DNA from: Sphagnum compactum | Taxonomy: Eukaryota > Bryophyta > Sphagnopsida > Sphagnales | Direction of reading: 5' to 3' | NCBI GenBank assembly: GCA_965153455.1 | Contig: OZ234504.1 | Span: forward strand, 2,852,001-2,916,000 | DNA: 64,000 nucleotides | In this document: one piece after another, positions 12,601-25,109 of the stretch | Numbering within the stretch: the first letter of the stretch is position 1 | Layout of the letters: each line of letters begins with the position of its first letter | Position numbers and translations under genes: made by a program | Notes under the pieces: model-generated | Database searches by the model: none | What the model was told of the DNA's origin: nothing | What the model saw: the letters and a program-made list of their open reading frames with translations, nothing else

Positions 12601-15600
12601 TGGTTTAAATATCCTTTGCTGTTTTGCAATTTAAGAGAAAAGGAGTTTTGGCAATGCCAAAACTCCTTCCAATTCCTAGTTACTTACAAGGTGGAAAATA
12701 AAAACCAACAACAACAACAACAACAAGAGCTTACCTAACAAAACACAATATGGGTATATTTTGTCTTTGGTTTTGCATCATCCCAAGTTCTTCTTCAATC
12801 TGCAAAAAGGGGGAAAAAAGAAAAGAGAATGCACAACACTAAATATATAGATTTATATATTTATCATGCTTTTGCTTTGAAGAAGACCACCAACAACAAC
12901 AACAACATCAACAATCAAAAGAAATTTGTGATTATGGACATAGGCAACAACAAAAGGAATAAAAGCCCATTCCAAAGTTTAAAATTCCTCCCCCTCACTC
13001 CCCCGCCAACTTTTTCCACCAACCTAGCCTATAGGTACCTACCTACATACCTACCTACGTACCTACCTACCCACCTTTTTGTATCTTAAATTAAAATCTT
13101 GGCGCTCCAAGCATCTGACAAAAGAGTTCCATTTGTTAATGGAAGTTGAGAAATTTGTTAATGGGAACTAAAGAAGGCTCTCTTACCTAATTAGGGTTAT
13201 CTACAAGATTGAATCACAAAACCCATTATACAGTTCAATTCAATTTACCCTATAAACCCTAAACCCCATCATAGAAGAAATATAACATTATGTTTCCCTC
13301 CTCAAAATTAAAACATGTTTCTCATACTTCCCTAAGTTGTCACCCCCCCCACCCCCCCTTTATCCTTTACAAGTTGTATACATGGAAGTTTACATCATGG
13401 GCAAACAAAATGGGATTATTTAAAAAGTGAGGTGCTATTGGGAATGTCTTTGGGAACACATTGGGAACTTGGGAACATCTTGAGAATTTAATGCGAACAG
13501 ACCAAAAAACAACCCCCCCCCCTCCAAAACCTAAAACAAAATAAGTAAGCGCACCTAAGTCTTCTAATTGGCTGCATGAAATTTCTATTTTCACAACGGT
13601 TTATTACCTTTTTCAACTTGGACTAATAGCCCCATTATTGTGGCACAAATTTGGCCCAAGGAGGAAGGAAGGAATACTTAGGTAGAGAGGTAAGAGAGGG
13701 GTAGGCGGGTACTATGTATTCCTTAGAATTCTATCTTTCATTTTTTTAATTTCGGGTCCTTGGCTTTTCAATTGCCACTCACTTTCTCTTTCTCTCTAAC
13801 TACAAATACATTATTGTAATACCTTGGCAATTTTGATACTAATTATATTATTTGTAGAAATTAAATGATCACATAATATTTTTTGTCAAATAAAAAAAAT
13901 TTGTGAAGAAAAAATAAAAATCTTATGAAGTATTTAAGGACATTTTATTTTCAACATGGAATCCTCAAAAAATTTATTAATTATTTGGCAAATATATGTT
14001 AAAGTTGTCTCTATACGAAAGACTTTTCTTTTCTTTGTGTTGTTAAACCAAGAAACATTGGCTTGGCCTCCCTAATAACTCATTGTGCATCATGCAAAGT
14101 GATCAAACCTTGTGAAGGAAATTGCCATTGAAACTTTTCAATTAAGCCATGAATAACATTTGTGCATTGCCTTTTCACATCTTGCATTACCATGCACCAC
14201 CATGAAGCAATTGATTTTAGAAACCCAACTCAAAGCACCTATGATTATGCATTTTTTTTGTTCTACATATAGATACATTCATAGAAGTGGAAAGTTGCAT
14301 ATTCAAGCCTTGTGTTTTGTTGAATAAACCAAGTCTGATGCAATTCGTCATTAGAATGTTCGACATTGTCCAAAAACTACTTATACATGGTGTGTTGATC
14401 GCAATACATCTAATATACCTTTCCTCCACACTCTTTCATGGTAGCAACAAAATCACAAATGAAAATGTCCCAACTTTGAACAACTTTTGATAAGCCATGG
14501 ACAATTTCCAACATGGGGATCATGTAGGTTAAACCCAAGAAAACATCAACATCACATATTAACTCTATATTTGCTTGTGTCATGGGCTATTTGTTCATCA
14601 AACATTTGAATCACAAGTGACTTGTATTATGTCAAGATCCATTTTGACAATGAAAGCATTGAAATTGAACATGTCTTCATGTTGCGTAAGATTTTAAATC
14701 CTTTTGTTCCAAAAACTCCTCAAGCTTACATCTCTCCAATGTTATCGTGGAGATAAAGAATAAAATGTGGATACAAATTGAACTAATGTCCCAATCTTAG
14801 ACACCAAAAGTAAATTTGAAAAAATTTAAACTACCAAAATCAAATTTGAAAGCTCCCAAATTGAAACATGTTTGCCCATAATATGTTTTTGTTATATCAT
14901 CATTCACCGTTTGCTCCAATGTCAATAAAATTGATATGCATTTCTAACCATCAACAATATAAACATAAACAAGCCAAGATTGGCAATCCAATGTGGTCAC
15001 CTCGTCAATAAAAGGGGAATAAACCCTCTTTTTTAAACTACCAACCATGTGTTTGTAAGCACAACTTGATGCTTATATTTAGCCATGATCTGAGTACTTA
15101 GATCAGTCCAATGGTTATTGTTTGTTTGGCACTTTGACAAAAGAAAATAGCTATTGCATGCTCTCATAATTTGTAATTGGGCATCCTTGTTACAATAGAT
15201 GGAAAATTGTCACAAAGTGCAAAAACTTCCTCTTATTTTCAATCTGCAATCCAACATTTAGTTAGTGAATTATATAACACTTTGAATGCATTGCTACAAA
15301 TTGTCATTTTTTTTTGTATGCTTGTCATTTGTACTCATGTTACTGTGCCACCCAACATGCATTTGTAAGCCATCAAATTAGGGGACAAACAACTTATTTC
15401 TTTTCTTCACAAAAGTGCAAACTTTACACCTAACCATAAACATCTTGCTAGTAGGGCGCATCACCACCTCACCCCAAGACCATTTTGTAGCCCATATGTC
15501 TTGAAATATTAGTTCAACTCCCATTTTGCTTTCCTAGGTTTCTTGAGTTTTGGACAAGTAGGATCATAGGTAAGCATATGTGTTCTTCTTTTACACCATG

Positions 15601-16290
15601 GATAGTGCTTAAGAAAAAAACACCTCCTACACACTTGAATGATGCATCAACATCTTGCAATATGCTTATAGGTTCCATCAAAAGGCATTATTGGTTGTTT
15701 CTACCATTATGGACTTGGAGCCAAACGAAGGTTTTCTTACTACAATTCATGGTTTTTTGATTGAAGAATCTAGTATTCTCCAATAGAAAAGGACCCCGTT
15801 TGGACAAACATTAATAAGACCATCTTATTAATTTGGACCTATCCAACGTGATTTGGTGGTCTTTTTTAGTAACAAAATGTTGGACTATTAGACTATTCAT
15901 TTTGATTGGTGGATAATGAATCGCTTGACTAATCAAATTTTTACCCTTTTTTTTAGATTATTATCAAAATTAATATTTTTGTGTAAATAGGTAGGTAGGT
16001 GGTAGCTTAGCCTACCTAGCCTTCCTAATTTAACTTAATCTTCCTAACCTAATTTAATGTTCCTAACCTACCTTACCTACCCTAACACTTTAAGCATGTA
16101 CATAGGTTACAAATATTAAGAATTGAACCCTTCCCCAATGATAATCCAAGTCCTTATCAATGGACTACACTTTCCAAAGTTGACAAAAATTGTCAAGTTT
16201 CTATTCACTTGTTTATTTCATATCATTAATTATGTAAGTAAATAAGAAAGTTAGGTATTTAATAAGTGAATGAAGTTGTAAATTTTTTTT
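12600..16290. other. AT-rich intergenic DNA, no gene seen
   Basis: It contains microsatellite tracts: a short CAA run near 12705-12725, an ACCT run at about 13036-13075, C-rich runs near 13344-13358 and 13512-13521, and an ACCT/AGGT-rich stretch at about 15985-16083. Open frames are short and unrecognised. Confidence 0.5.
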
Positions 16291-16771
16291 CCATGGTTGA
16301 AGTTGGAATTAATTATTGTCCCAAAGCCTTATAAATCTTGTTTTCTCCCGTCTTTTTATTATTGTAGGTTTCAATGCTTTCACTTTTGTCCATGTTTCTA
16401 CCCACATATTATGAGTTTCAAATTACTCATTTTGAAATCCACAAGAGGATTTTCACCCATGTCAATTTGCAAATTGATGATGTTTATGATTCAACAATTG
16501 AATGCCATCTTGAATGTGTGTTTGGGCATTGTAAAGTCATGTCAATTGGTTGCAAAACACTTGTACAATTAGTTGGCATGAAAATCACCAATAAGTTTGA
16601 ATGTTTATTAATCATCCACATTAATGTGTCACCTATCCATTTCAACAACATTAGTGTAATTTTGTAGTTATCCAATATTTGTGAACCATTCAGAAATATA
16701 TATTTGCCCACTATTTTATAAACATTTAAACATTTGGCTTTAATTTGTAAGCAATTTGGAAAAAATGCCAA
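16290..16771 (-). pseudogene. Decayed DDE-superfamily transposase (pogo/Tigger/jerky-like)
   Basis: Minus-strand reading gives a hydrophobic stretch ending LLVIFMPTNCTSVLQPIDM (near 16545-16600), the hallmark NCTSxLQPxD segment around the last acidic residue of DDE_1-type transposases. After a frameshift the next frame continues with a KHTFKMAFN-like segment and then a VDFKMSNLKLIICG-like segment, in the order expected for the C-terminal part of transposases common in ferns and mosses. Stops interrupt it on both sides. It is inactive. The family name rests on the motif only; no terminal repeats were located. Confidence 0.5.
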
Positions 16772-19640
16772 GTGTCATGTCCATTACCATGGTATTGCTT
16801 GATTATTGCCATGATTGGTGGCCACAAATTTTGTTGAAACCAATTATTATATTTTCCCCATGTGTTTGTTTCTAATTTAATACCCCATCATTTTTATTTT
16901 TTATAATGTTTCAATTTGGTTACAAAGTTATTGTAAATTTTATTGGCCATCCCACTAATCACTTCTTTGTCATTGACTTGTTCCTTTTTCATTATTTACC
17001 TAGCTATTCAGCAAATCAAATTCTTGTTGTAAAACTATCTCTCTTTCATATCTCGAAATAAGGTGAAACAACTTTTGCATTTAGGTTTGTTACCATGATC
17101 ATTAATACCACAATCCATCTTACCTAATCATGTGCATGTTAAAATAAATTACAAAAAAATGTTTTGCTTGAAATACTAAATAACTACCTATAGAAAAAAT
17201 GTTAAACAATATAATAAAATGTTTGAATAAACTTGAAACTTAGATTTAGTAGGCATTTAAATCAAGAAAAAAATAGGTGTGAAAGCTAATTAACAATAGG
17301 TACCGATATCAAGACCTTCAAGAAAGCCCAATCAAGCATCAATGCCAAAATAGAACTAATGGCTTAAATCTACAATGATGTCCACTAATGTACTATACAT
17401 TCATCCCAATTTGAAATAATTTAAATTTACATACATTATTTTTTTGATATTCTGAAAAATATATTTTTCTTGTCAAAGCTATCTTTTGGAAAGAAAATAA
17501 TTAGTTAACAAAAATTGTTGAAGTTTCCCCAAAGTACAACAAAAAGGATCTCTTAAATGTTCACTTTGGTGCAAATTTCTTTTTCAATCAAAAATGGTAA
17601 CCAAATGTTCTTGTCAACATTGAAAGATTGGTTGCTTGATATAAGTCCATACCCAATTATCATGAGTGAAGATTTCAAATTTTATCAAACTTCAAAAGGC
17701 AATGTTACCATGTCCATAGAAATCCACATCCTACAAAATTGACAAAATGCCAAAGAGAATCATGAAGTGGAGTGTGACATTGGGGGTGAATGAAAACACT
17801 CCACATGTTAACATTTAAAATCAAAATATGAAAAGTAGAACAAAAACAAACAAGGAAAAGGATGTTTACATCAATGTTTAGGTGCATATGTTTTGTAAAA
17901 AAAGACATGCAAAATAAGGGGAAATTTTGTCAAGTTGAAATAGATAATGATAGGGATTCTTGAATACTTAGGCATTGAACCATGTTGAATGAATGAATAT
18001 AAATCACCCTACATCCTACCCTCTAAGGGAAACCACTCTTTGTATATTTTATGGAAGACATGAAATAAAAGGTATATTATGAAATAATATAATATTGAAA
18101 GAATATTTTAAAATTTTTATAAATATTCTAAATATGTTCAAGGTTATTTTCATATTAATATTCTATCCACCTTATTTATATTAAGTAAATTATAAATTAT
18201 ATTTATATTTCAATAAGTTGCACCGTGTATTTTTTGCATGTCATTTAGAAAAAAAAGGAAGTAACTTCTTTTAGCCTAGCCATCTAATGATTTAAAGGGC
18301 TTGCTAATTCATTTTTTGGGCAACATGTTTAATAAAACTCAATGTTAAAAAGGAATGAGGTGAAGTTAATTGGATGCACTATTACAAATCCTATCTTGTA
18401 CATGTTTTTTATGATTAAATTTTAATCAAAATGGATACCAAGACAAGCAAATGTTTTAGTAAAATAACACATTAATCATTTTGGACATGACAAAGTGATT
18501 AATTGTGTTCATCATCATTTATAGTATCCTTCTTTCCTACCTACAACCTATCTACCTATGTATGCGAATAAAGAGGTTTTAAGGGGTCTCTTCTAAGATG
18601 AAAAATTGTTGAAATTCATCCATGTTGTTGCTTGCATACTCCATTAATTGCATTTTAGTTTTCATACATAACAATGATCTAGGAAAACTTACACACTTAC
18701 ATGCTTAAGCACATCAAACTCCTAAGTAAGATTAGAAGAATGATTTAAATCTAATAAATGTGACATATCGTATGCCACATTGCATTTGGAGCAATTTATA
18801 TTGATCATTACATTGTATGCATTAATGTTGCATGAAGGTGTAAATAAACATATAAACATATACCTATTGTATAAAATTGTGTAAATGTAATGAGGTGGGT
18901 TATGTTATGTTTTTGGGGCATGTAAATGTATACATGATCACATACCTTTAGTGATACAAGAGCTTGGGTAGCTATTGTAATTCATATTAGGTAGTTTAAT
19001 CAATTGTGGTGCATTTCAAATTTCAAAGTTTTAAAATTAAAAATTTGTAATGGGCCCTTTTGATGAGCCCATGACCAAAAAACTTCTAAAACTTTGGGGA
19101 CTCCCATTCCCACAAATAGAAGTTACACATTTGTACATTATTTTACATGGCTACGTAGAATTGAATTAGTGTATTTGTTTTGCAAGTGAGCCTTATACAC
19201 TTGCCCTTAAAAATAAATTTCACTATGTTGTTTACACTTACATGAGTGTAAGTTCTAAATCATATATGTGCACACCCTTGGAATGCATCTAAATCATGTA
19301 GGCATCACACATGTCATGTGTAAATGGTAGTGTGAAATATGAGTGAAAAAAGAAAGAAGCCTAAGCATATATAGAATATACTTACTTAAGGGGGGAAGGG
19401 CCGCAAAACAAACATAATTTATTCTCACAAGAAACCATTTGTGAATTGGGTAAATGAACACCAAGGTTAACACCATGATAAAAACCCCAAAATTCATTTT
19501 TAAAAAAAAATTATGTTTAGATTAAATCAAGGTCTTTGAGTCCAATTTTAACATTTTTTTGAGCTTAATATGGCCTTCAAAAGACCTCCCTCAAAAAAAT
19601 GAAGGTACAAGTGTGGGTGTTGGTTCACCTTGCCCATCAT
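16772..19640. other. AT-rich intergenic DNA, no gene seen
   Basis: Very AT-rich with short open frames only. The part next to 16771 may hold further, more decayed upstream sequence of the transposase relic. No structural RNA or gene was recognised. Confidence 0.45.
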
Positions 19641-20060
19641 TTTTGGGAGGACACTAAACACCCTCTAGCAAACATTATCCCATGCACTTAGTGGTCAATA
19701 GTGCTCAACCACTTGGGTTTTTTTATTGCAAGGTTTGAATATTTTGATCTTGTGCATATGTTAAATTTTTAAGAAAATTGTTCCTTTTTAGTGTCGCAAT
19801 TTATCTTGTTAGTTGGAACTTGTTCTCTAAAGAGGGAGGGGTTTGGGTCAAATTTGACATGGGATAACAAAACATGAAAATTGTGCATGTGGAACCATGT
19901 AGGGTGCAAAAAGACAAGCCCAAAAGTGAGTTGGATAGAGCTCGTTAAGGGGTATTTAGCATCTCGCCTATTTTTGCTATAATGACACGTGTAGAGCTTG
20001 TTAAGGGGTATTTAGCATTTCATCCATTTTTGCCCTAGGTCCATGGTGAAGACAAACAAT
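19640..20060. repeat. Dispersed repeat, copy 1 (partner at about 24565-24860)
   Basis: Shared ordered landmarks with 24565-24860: ACACCC/CGCCCCCTA with GCAAACATT/AAGCATTGTT, GGGTTCAAATTT or GGGTCAAATTT followed by GGCATAGGAAAA or GACATGGGATAA, AAAAAGACAAG, GATAGAGCT(C/T)GTTA(A/G)GGGGTATTT. Here the last block is itself duplicated (about 19930-20030). Noncoding, diverged, family unknown. Confidence 0.6.
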
Positions 20061-20274
20061 TGGGAAGCTTATTGTTGTGTTAGTTAATGTTTTTTTAGTA
20101 TTAACTAGTTGAGACGTGGACAATCAATTTTTTTATTTTTATTTTTGGGTTGATGGACTTCTTTTTTTTGATTGGTCAACTACCTTTTTTAAAAAAAAAT
20201 CCCACTTTGCCAAACTCCTAAAATAGAACTTGTCCACATAGACTAGTGATAGCTTGGTAATGTATGTGAAACAA

Positions 20275-20615
20275 GGGGTGTGTCACATTGTGGCCTTGCC
20301 ATTTTTACATTAAAAATTATCTTAAGGCAAAAGAAAGAATTATGAGAACTCAAATATTTCATGCAAAAATATAATCTTCAAAAAAATCCTCCAAAAAAAA
20401 CCAAAATCCTTCAAGATATTATTATAACTCTATTACAACTAATCTCAAGTTTCAACACAAGCCAAAATAATCATCTTTAAAAAATCCTCATATAATAAAA
20501 ATAGACCTATTATTATTATTATTACCAAGGGGCCTATAAAAATCCCTTAAGCTACTATAACTCTATAATGAATCTAAACCCAATATCCTTCTTGCCTTTG
20601 GTAGTAGGCAAGGCC
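20275..20615 (-). repeat. 310-340-bp dispersed element, copy A (complete)
   Basis: Minus-oriented copy. One end is GGGGTGTGTCACATTGTGGCCTTGCC, the other ends GTAGTAGGCAAGGCC, so both ends carry GGCCTTGCC/GGCAAGGCC in inverted orientation. It is AT-rich and has no open frame of note. Other copies lie at 21080-21385, 45160-45469, 45470-45780 plus 52461-52510, and 52961-53264. Size, inverted ends and lack of coding capacity fit a MITE-like non-autonomous element, but I could not define a target duplication. Confidence 0.65.
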
Positions 20616-21079
20616 AACAAAAACTGGAAACATACCTAATAAGTAACCATTGGGAGCTTGGGTAGAGGGTAGTTATGAATTGTAGAGACACTAGGTACCT
20701 AATAAATTCCAATCTGTTGTAGATGATTATGTCCCAAAGGTTATATATATATATATATATGCTAAAACAAAATTTAATTTTTAATTTTTAATTAAATTAA
20801 TTAATTCATTTTTTAGTGTGTGGCATATATCCCAAAGATTTGGCTACCAAAACTGACAATGAATCTATGAAGGAAGGTAGTTTGTTTTGTTTTGTAATTA
20901 TGAGATCCAGATTATGTAATTGTAATATTGAACTGCGATGCTTTAGATCGTGGTTCTTGGTGTCTTTGGAAATCTCTTTTGACGAGGATGGACGGGTGCG
21001 TGGGCTTTGGTTCCCTTGCATTTGGACTTGCGGTGCAAAAGTTTTTGAATATTGAATGTTCTTTCTTTTAATAAAAATT

Positions 21080-21385
21080 AAATTAAAGTAAATGGAAGAA
21101 TTATGAAAACTCAAATAATTTCACCATGCAAAAATATACCTAATCTTCCACAAAAAAAAAAAAATCCTCTAAAAGAAACCAAAATCCTTCAAGATATTAT
21201 TATAACTCTTGTAATAACTAATTTCAAGTTTCAACACAAGCCAAAATATCATCTTTCAAAAATCCTCATATAAAAAAAAATAGACCTACTATTATTATTA
21301 TTATTATTATTACCTAGGGGCGTATAAAAATCCCTTAAGCTACTATACTCTATAATGAATCTAAACACAATAATATCCTTGCCTA
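21080..21385 (-). repeat. 310-340-bp dispersed element, copy A2 (ends missing)
   Basis: Closely follows the interior of copy A, including GAATTATGA(G/A)AACTCAAAT, a CAAGATATTATTATAACTC block, a TTATTATTATT run and CCCTTAAGCTACTATA. The GTGTGTCACA terminus and the final GGCAAGGCC are absent. Confidence 0.65.
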
Positions 21386-21600
21386 CTAAAATATGCGCAC
21401 CCAAAAAAACAATATAAAAAAAGGAAAAAAAAAACATACACACACGCGCACACACACACACACATATAACATCCTCTTGAATATCAAAAAGTGCTGAAGA
21501 AAAATAAATGGGTGCAAGTGAGTTGTACTTGTTGTAAGCAAACAAATCCCTCACATTACTTATTTGGATTTGGCACACACACATGAGAACTCATCAAGTA

Positions 21601-21624
21601 GGGTTTAGGGTTTAGGGTTTAGGG
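21601..21624 (+). repeat. Interstitial telomere-like TTTAGGG tract
   Basis: Three consecutive GGGTTTA/TTTAGGG units of the plant telomere type. Two further units occur at about 35266-35282. Too short, and flanked by normal DNA, to be a chromosome end. Confidence 0.75.
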
Positions 21625-24564
21625 TACCTACCAATCAACATTTTAATAGCACAATAGGGTATATCACTCCCCAAAATTTTATGTTTGATGTTTGAATTGA
21701 TACCTCAAGAAGTTCTATATTTATGAATTCCTCAAGAAGTTTTTTCAATTATTTGTGTTGTTTCAAGGTCAATATGAAAAATAATTTGATTTTTTAAAAT
21801 TTTTATATACGAGGTTATATAGATCCTTTGACACATGTTATCAAAGGATTTTCCATTGTCAACAATTTTTTAAAGAAATAATATAAATAAATAAAAACTA
21901 ATTCAGATGCCTATGGTTTTTCATGGGTGTTGCAATTTGGGTTAGTCTCAAATTTTCCATTGCCACAGACTACAGTGCCAAGTTTCTTGAAAAGGAAAGC
22001 GGGGTAAACTTGTCACCATGTATATAATTTGATTCAATTTATTTTTTAATTTAAAAAAAAATTCAACCCTCATTCCATTTGGGAAGATGAGATTTTTAAA
22101 GAATAATTTTTTTTTGATTTTTAATTTTCTCCCTAGGGGTTAGAGATAGGGTTTTGGGTAACATTAGAAAAAGCAATTATGAAACTTCACACATTTGTGT
22201 TTTTTGAACCATTCTACCATTTTATGAAATAATTTGTGCAAGGAGTAGTAAAAAGGGGTTGAAGATGATTGCTTTTGAAAGTTAGGCACTTGGTAGGGAA
22301 ATGTGCTTATAAAAAGGAAGGGCATAAATAAACAAATTTGCAAAAAAATTTCAAATCCTAATGAAAATTACATAAATGTCCATGGTAATTTTTGGAACTT
22401 TTGCAAAAATTTCACCATATAAGTGCTTCTAGTTCTCCTTATTTGGGAATGTGCAACTATTATGCAATTTTCCCATGTTCACTTTCTAACCATGCCATTT
22501 ATGGTATAATGTGATTTATTTTTAAAATTTGAATTACGGCTGTTGACCTCTTTCAAGATATGTTTATATGTGCATGTATTGCCATTTGAAAGCCATGCCA
22601 AGTTGTGCTAAATAATCAAAATGGACATTGAGGAATTCAAATTGAAAATTCATTTAATAAAATACTAGGTTTTTTATTAATATTTTTTATTTTAAAAATT
22701 ACAACCACTACATCAAATTATGTCCATTTTGCAAAAGGCACTTTAATTTCCCGAAGTACAACCTTGTTGAAGGTCAAAAGATTTGGGTGATAACTAAATT
22801 ACACATCACTTTAAACATAACATTCACAATTGAAAAAACATGTAATTTTGAATTTTCAAATATGCATGGATTCAAGTGTCCATGCATGTCAATGGGGGTT
22901 ATAATAATGTAATTAATGCATGAAACAAGCTGTAGCTTACAATAGACAAGAATCAAGTATAAAATAGTGAACAAACTTCTATATGCTTTGGAATTTTGAT
23001 CATTGTTTAGATGCAACGAGAAAACATGCACAATTAAAAAATGAATATTTTTCAACATTGACTACCATACGGGCCAATACCCACTATATTTAACAACAAA
23101 TTGAGAAAAAAAATCATAAAAAAACTTCCATAATACGAGAATTCGACTTTGGGGTGAAAGGACTATGTAATCCTTGGAAGCACATAGGTATGTCAACATA
23201 CAAAGGAGGGAGATTTATAGAGGGGATAGGGGTCAATATGTAGTCTCACATGGACATACATCCATGACTTTAAATTCATCCATGTTGTCAACTTCATTTA
23301 TGATTTTCATTAATGAAATTGATTATCATCCACATCTAATTTCATCCATGCAATAGATTTCATGAACATATCATCCTCTTGTGGACCAATTGGCACTAAA
23401 TCTAAATTATTTTTGGAAATGAGGCCTTCCAAGCACTAGAGCTTAGACCAAAAACTTTTCAAACCATCAAACTTTTCAAAGCTTTTCAAAAACTTTTCAA
23501 AACATGTTGTCATTTGAGCAAAAGTTGAATCCTTTTTCAATAGTGCAAAGAATTTGACTACTATTTTATTAAAACCCTTTTTAAGAAAATTTGTATAAGT
23601 TCTATTGAGTTTTGAAAATGCCTTGTTCTTTGTGGCAATCCATGGGACTTTTGGGTAACATTTTTCTTTGCTTATCTCATGCTTTTGAAAAAATGGCAAT
23701 TTGTGAGAGTTGAGTTTGAGATTTACTTTCCTTAGGCTTGCCAACACACATTTAAAATGCTCGATATGATATTTTCACGATATATTGCAGACATTAAGAT
23801 TGTTGATAAACACCTTAACAAAGTTTCCATCCAAATTCCTGACACCTCTTCAATAGGGCAAGTAGATGTGTAGTTTTTCTTAACAAAAGACATGATGATA
23901 ACATCCATTTTTTGAACATATTTGCATTTCCATGTTCTTCATTCTTATATATAGATGCTACCATTACCCTAGGGTTAGCTTCAACATTAAATAATCCTTT
24001 AAACATTGGAACAAATTTTTTTGTGAAAATATGAAGTTGAGGTGGTGGAAATTGTTGTAATTATTGCAAGCTATATTTGAATAATTTCACTCGTCATATA
24101 ACAATATCATAATAGACTATTGTAAAAGGTGGAAAATAATAATTTCGAAAAAACTTAAGCATGAATTGATTTTCTGAAAAAAATTAATTATTTATTTTGT
24201 CAATGTGGAGTTAACCATAGGCTACCATATAGACTCAAAGCTACTAAAGACACCTAGTTGCATACCAAACCTTGTTTTTGTCAATTTGTTAAAAAAATTC
24301 CAACAATGTAAACATTGAATGTGTGTACTCGTTGTGGTTTCATCCATCATTGAACTTGCCTTTCTTTTTTCCCCCCTTCTCTTAGAGCAACTCCACCCAT
24401 ATTCACAATTTCACCTTGCAACAATATTTTTTTCATCCACGATTATTTATTTACTGATTCCAAACCCCACCCATAAACCTAAACCTTGGATGATAAAATG
24501 TTAAAACCTAATAATAATACTCCATGTGGATCAATCAATATTTTTAAACCAATAAAAGTAGGTG

Positions 24565-24860
24565 TTAGACTAGGACGATGTTAAACGCCCCCTAACAAGC
24601 ATTGTTCAATGCAAAAAATGATTGATAGGTTTTAGTCATTTGGTATTTTCTATTTTGAGGAGGCGTTGGGTTCAAATTTGGCATAGGAAAATAAAACACA
24701 TAAAACAAAAATAAATAATTTTCTTTTTGCATAACATGTAGAACATGAAAAACCATGCAATGCACGTTGACACAAACCATGCATGTCACAAAAAGACAAG
24801 TTTGAAAGTGTGTTAGATAGAGCTTGTTAGGGGGTATTTCTTGTCTCATGATTGACTATG
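24565..24860. repeat. Dispersed repeat, copy 2 (partner at about 19640-20060)
   Basis: Contains the CCCCCTAACAAGCATTG, GGGTTCAAATTTGGCATAGG, AAAAAGACAAG and GATAGAGCTTGTTAGGGGGT landmarks in the same order as the copy near 19.6-20.1 kb. Confidence 0.6.
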
Positions 24861-25109
24861 TTATGGCTTTTGGTAGCGTCAACATATTGAGCAAGAAATG
24901 CTGAACTAAAACCATTTTATTGAACTTGTTGGGCAAGTTTTTACTAATCTTCATCCAAAAGATGCTATGGCCTCTTCCCCATTGTGCACAGAATATTCAT
25001 GGTGAACATAGCCTGAATGGGTCTTCCACTATCGCAGTGTAATAGTACCACTAGACATGCTACAACAGAAAGAAACTAATCTAGGGTTTGAAACGATAGA
25101 CTACTCACA

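Larger units (their letters stand above)
20616..24564. other. AT-rich intergenic DNA with simple repeats
   Basis: It holds a TA run at about 20742-20760, a CA run near 21440-21465, a telomere-like tract at 21601-21624, and a partial copy of the 310-340-bp element. Minus-strand frames at 23436-23747 and 23815-24006 are Lys/Phe-rich and unrecognised; the first contains a tandem AAACTTTTCAAA run (about 23450-23505). No gene is supported. Confidence 0.45.

Noticed and set aside
21601-21624. Chromosome end
   Set aside because: Only three TTTAGGG units with unrelated DNA on both sides.
23436-24006. Minus-strand Lys/Phe-rich frames as a gene relic
   Set aside because: No motif was recognisable and part of it is an AAACTTTTCAAA repeat.
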